DNA from: Diploscapter coronatus
Taxonomy: Eukaryota > Nematoda > Chromadorea > Rhabditida > Rhabditidae
DNA: 64,000 bases
Assembly: GCA_964036155.1 (NCBI GenBank)
Contig: OZ038423.1
Location: 75,779,249-75,843,248 of the forward strand
Direction: 5' to 3'
A program made the translations under genes and the position numbers. How positions within the stretch are numbered: the first letter of the stretch is position 1; every line of letters begins with the position of its first letter. Positions 60,671 to 64,000 of the stretch are shown here, in pieces. The notes under the pieces are model-generated. The model saw only the letters and a list, made by a program, of their open reading frames with translations, had not been told where the DNA came from and made no database searches.

Positions 60671-63600
60671 TCAGATATCAATTGGGTGTTTCTGTACGAG
60701 GCCTCCATTGCCGAGCACTTCCTTGGCCACGCTGCCAATCAGAGCCTGCTCCGCGTCGTGTCCGTTCTGGGCCACTTTCAATGCACTCATCGCGTCTCGA
60801 GATGCCTGCATTTGCATCAATTAGTGCGTCTAATTCGCCATATCCTCTAATTTCACTTACAATTTCCACGAAGTAGTTAGCGATCTTGGTCTCGTGCCCG
60901 GCACTCGACAGCTTGTGCTTGTGCGAATATGTGCATCTGAAAATCAACTTGCTCGAAAATAATTTGAAATTGATCTTTGAGTCTATTAACTTCAGAAAGT
61001 ACAAAAAATACAAAAGATATGAGCAATCAAATTCACAAAATGGCAGCATTAGGCAAATCAGAAACTTGATTTGTAAACAACATACGAGTTTTATAGTACC
61101 AGTAGATGCATCGTTTTAAGCGATTTTAGAAAATAATAAACGATTTTGCGCTTTTTACACTTTCATAAATGAGCAAGTTTCTTGAAAATAAATTTAGATT
61201 AGCCTCAGAAAATAAAAAAAAGAAGACAAAATTGAAAATAATACTCTAGATTTGAATTTTCAGCATCATGTAATTTTTTATTAAACAAATGTAAAATTGC
61301 ACCTGGAAAGAGTGACAGCCATGGCGTAGATGTTGATGAATGCATTGGCGACTCGAGCCAGTTCGTACTGTCTGTCTGCAATTCATCAATTCATCATCAC
61401 TCTCTAACAGCCATTCCCTTCGTTCCCTCACCAATGATCCCCTTCTTGTGTTTGATGAGCAGCTTCTCGACCGTCTTGCCGAATTCCATCATGCAGGCAT
61501 CCAGCTTCGCAGCTGCGTCTTTGAGCGAGGGATCCACCAGCTCGGAGCTGGAACCTCCCAGATTGCCTCTGAAAGGGAAAAAATTCAAATATCAGGAAAA
61601 ACATCGAAATTTGAAATAAGATAGCAAAATAGATAAATCGAGCAAATAAATGAATCCTTAACTTTCAACCTTCTTCATACGTTTTCGTGTGGATAATTCA
61701 AACTCTTCTTTAAAATATTCATGAAGTGTAATCGACAAACCCGCCAACTCTCTTGGTGAGTTCACTGAGCAGAGTCGCAATGCCTCCAGACTTGATCTCC
61801 TTCGCGACTTGAGCCAAATGCTTTCCAGCGTGCTGTAAGTTTGATAGATTTTTTCAATTTTAAATCTCGAAAATTGAATTTACTGTTTTCTAAAATCAAC
61901 AGGGTGAATAGATTTTTCACGCATTTTTTGAACTATTTTGAATTCATATGAAGAGGAAAATATCCGTTGATAGATTCAAAATAACAGCATTCCATACTTG
62001 AGATAAATAGTTTTATGCAAATAGCGAGAAAACGAAAAGCAATGATGAGCAAATTGCTATAATCTATTATGTAACTCAAAAATCTGACAGAAATGAGCAG
62101 TCGTGTTCACAACATGGTAAAGTAAATAGCAATAAATAAGTTTGAATAAAAAGTCATACCTGCATTCCAGTGAGTGAAACGAACAGTCTCATCACATCGT
62201 TGGCGCCCTCGAATATCCTCAAATAGAGAAAACGTCGACGATTTCAAATTGTTGGAATACCTGAAGATGCGGAGATCTCTGAGGACTCTCTCGAGTTGGG
62301 ATTCGCGCATGAAGCCCATTCCACCATAGAGCTGGATGGCGTCGTCGCACACGGTCCACGCACATTCGGAGGCAAACACTTTCGCTGCTGCTGCCTCGAT
62401 CTGCAGTCAGATTCAATAACCTTCATTTCGCAGTTTGAACTATTCATGATACCTAGTAATCTATGCAAAAGTGGACTTTAATTAAAAAAAAGTGAATATA
62501 TTATGAATGTGCTACCTGATAGTCCATGACTCCCGAGTCCATGTTAGCAGCGAGCATGTAGACCAGGGACTCGGTCGCATAGTGACGAGCCAGCATCATG
62601 GCCACTTTCTCCTGAAAGCAGTCATCATTCCTTTTCAATGAATTGAAATTTATACCTGAACATCGCCAAACTCCTCCAACTTCTTACCGAATTGGGTGCG
62701 CTGAGTGACGTGCTCGATCTGAAGTGAACAAATTATCTTTTTAATTACTCAACTATATTTGAGTGAAATTCTTTAGAATAAATTAACACATTACTGTCTG
62801 AAGAGATTCAAATATAAGTGACAATTTTGAATTTGAGGAGGAATAAACGGAAAGAAAAAGTTCAGAGAAAATTTGCATTGAACCTTGGACGAAGCATTCA
62901 AAAATAGAAATAGCAGAAAGAATAAATCATATCGAAAACTGTAACTAGCAAAGCAAACTTTGTACAAAGGAGCCGGCTTAAATTTGGTAGAAAAGTAAAT
63001 TCGGTCATGCAGATAGCGAATATCAGGTTGAAAAACGCCAAAAGTTCCAAATAACTCCATAATTTACTGTTACAGTTATAACGAATAATGCTATTGCCAA
63101 GACTCACTTTATATACTGTATGCAAATTTTTAATTTTTGGCAATGTATCGAGAAACAAACAGACAAAGTTGAGCTTCAAACTATGGGTTTTTTTTACCTT
63201 TAACGTTTTTAGCATGACTGTCATTATTAACATGTCTGAATTGGCATTTCTACGAATTTTCAGCTGAATCTGTTATACACAACTTACTTTCTTGTAAACT
63301 ATAAATGGAAAACTTTAAAATGGTGAAGAGAAAGTTCAGGATTACTAAAGAAGAGCAAAAATCATAACTCACCGTTTTCTGGATGCAGAATTTCATGGCT
63401 CCAGTCATAGCGGCAGGAATGCCAAACCGTCCATTGTTGAGAATGTTCATGGCCACCTTGAAGCCTTCCCCTTCCTGGCCGATCAGATTCGAGGCAGGGA
63501 TCTGCAAAGAAATAGAAAATGCCATTTCGAGTATCTTCTTTTGAAATCCAATTTAAAATTGTGTAAATTATAGCTGTAATGCTCGTTAGAAACACAACAC

Positions 63601-64000
63601 TCCATGTGAGGAATTAGTTGCCAATTCAACCAAACAAGCAATTAAATGATCTCGCTTCGGCGATAGTCGCACTTCTCCAGCTACCAAAGTACGAATCCTA
63701 CGAAGCTTTCACAGGATCAGATTTGTTAGATTTGAAAAAAAAAAAACATTTAAAAAAGAATTCAATTTCAAACCATTACCTATTTTTTGTGAGAAAAGAA
63801 AGCAAATTTACCTTGACATTGTCGAAGTTGAGAGTGGCAGTGTTGCTTCCCTTAATGCCCATCTTCTTCTCGGGAGGTCCGTTCGTCACTCCACCAAATC
63901 CACGCTCAACGATGAATGCAGAGACCTGAACGATCATAGTTTAGCAGGAAAAGATAATTTTCCTATAAAAAAAATGAAAGTAAAATTTTTGCTAATTTTA
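60671..64000 (-). CDS. Very-long-chain acyl-CoA dehydrogenase (3' part)
   Basis: Eleven exons (63925-63812, 63501-63373, 62718-62656, 62611-62516, 62400-62261, 62217-62160, 61832-61741, 61568-61432, 61375-61303, 60936-60861, 60805-60671) give 370 residues to the TGA at 60671; the gene runs off the window end, so the start is missing. It is an FAD enzyme making the first oxidation step of long-chain fatty acyl-CoA in mitochondria. [51 protein letters not shown] and QLYGGMGFM are classic family motifs, and RIFEGAND contains the catalytic Glu. The roughly 180-residue C-terminal extension with [11 protein letters not shown] marks the VLCAD/ACAD9 type, which dimerises at the inner membrane. The usual EGTND is EGAND here. 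C. elegans relatives are named acdh; the exact orthologue is not assigned. Confidence 0.92.

Noticed and set aside
1..64000. CRISPR arrays, operons with ribosome binding sites, rRNA
   Set aside because: The window is nematode nuclear DNA; no repeat-spacer array or rRNA sequence was seen.

Overview
This window is nuclear DNA of a nematode. It is AT-rich, its genes are cut by many short introns (often 40-60 bp) ending in TTTCAG-like acceptors, and it carries a cluster of SRX-type chemoreceptor genes, a family known only from nematodes. Several start codons lie a few bases after a TTTAG/TTCAG acceptor, as expected with leader trans-splicing. I cannot name the species. All gene models were built by hand by matching splice sites, reading phase and paralogues.

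1-12.4 kb is a rearranged, repeat-rich region. A 1.29-kb palindromic element is followed by a minus-strand gene that appears to fuse a NEK-like protein kinase to a kelch-repeat domain. A second, inverted copy of the same block lies on the plus strand (10.3-12.4 kb) with its kelch part truncated. Between the arms sit a stand-alone F-box/kelch gene, Hsp70-like debris and transposon copies. A third F-box/kelch gene is at 34.2-35.5 kb. The kelch part fused to the first kinase has lost its F-box and its own start, and the splice phase across the junction fits, so the kinase seems to have replaced the F-box.

13.9-19.2 kb (minus) holds two neighbouring Ly6/three-finger surface-protein genes. One has two Ly6 domains around a Pro/Ser-rich linker and a C-terminal hydrophobic tail; the other has one Ly6 domain and a transmembrane segment. 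19.2-27.0 kb is gene-poor. 27.0-29.4 kb (plus) encodes a complete rhodopsin-class neuropeptide-type receptor. 30.7-33.1 kb (plus) encodes an unrecognised helical, charged protein. 36.9-39.0 kb (plus) encodes a CRAL-TRIO/GOLD (SEC14-like) protein.

40.6-58.9 kb (plus) is a tandem cluster of six SRX receptor genes. Genes 4 and 5 are a very recent duplicate pair with a mariner-like element between them; gene 5 has gained a further small transposon that gene 4 lacks. Gene 1 carries an intronic tRNA-derived SINE with a perfect 19-bp target duplication. Gene 6 looks decayed. 59.2-59.7 kb (minus) encodes a small multipass membrane protein, and 60.7 kb to the window edge (minus) is the 3' part of a very-long-chain acyl-CoA dehydrogenase gene of mitochondrial beta-oxidation.
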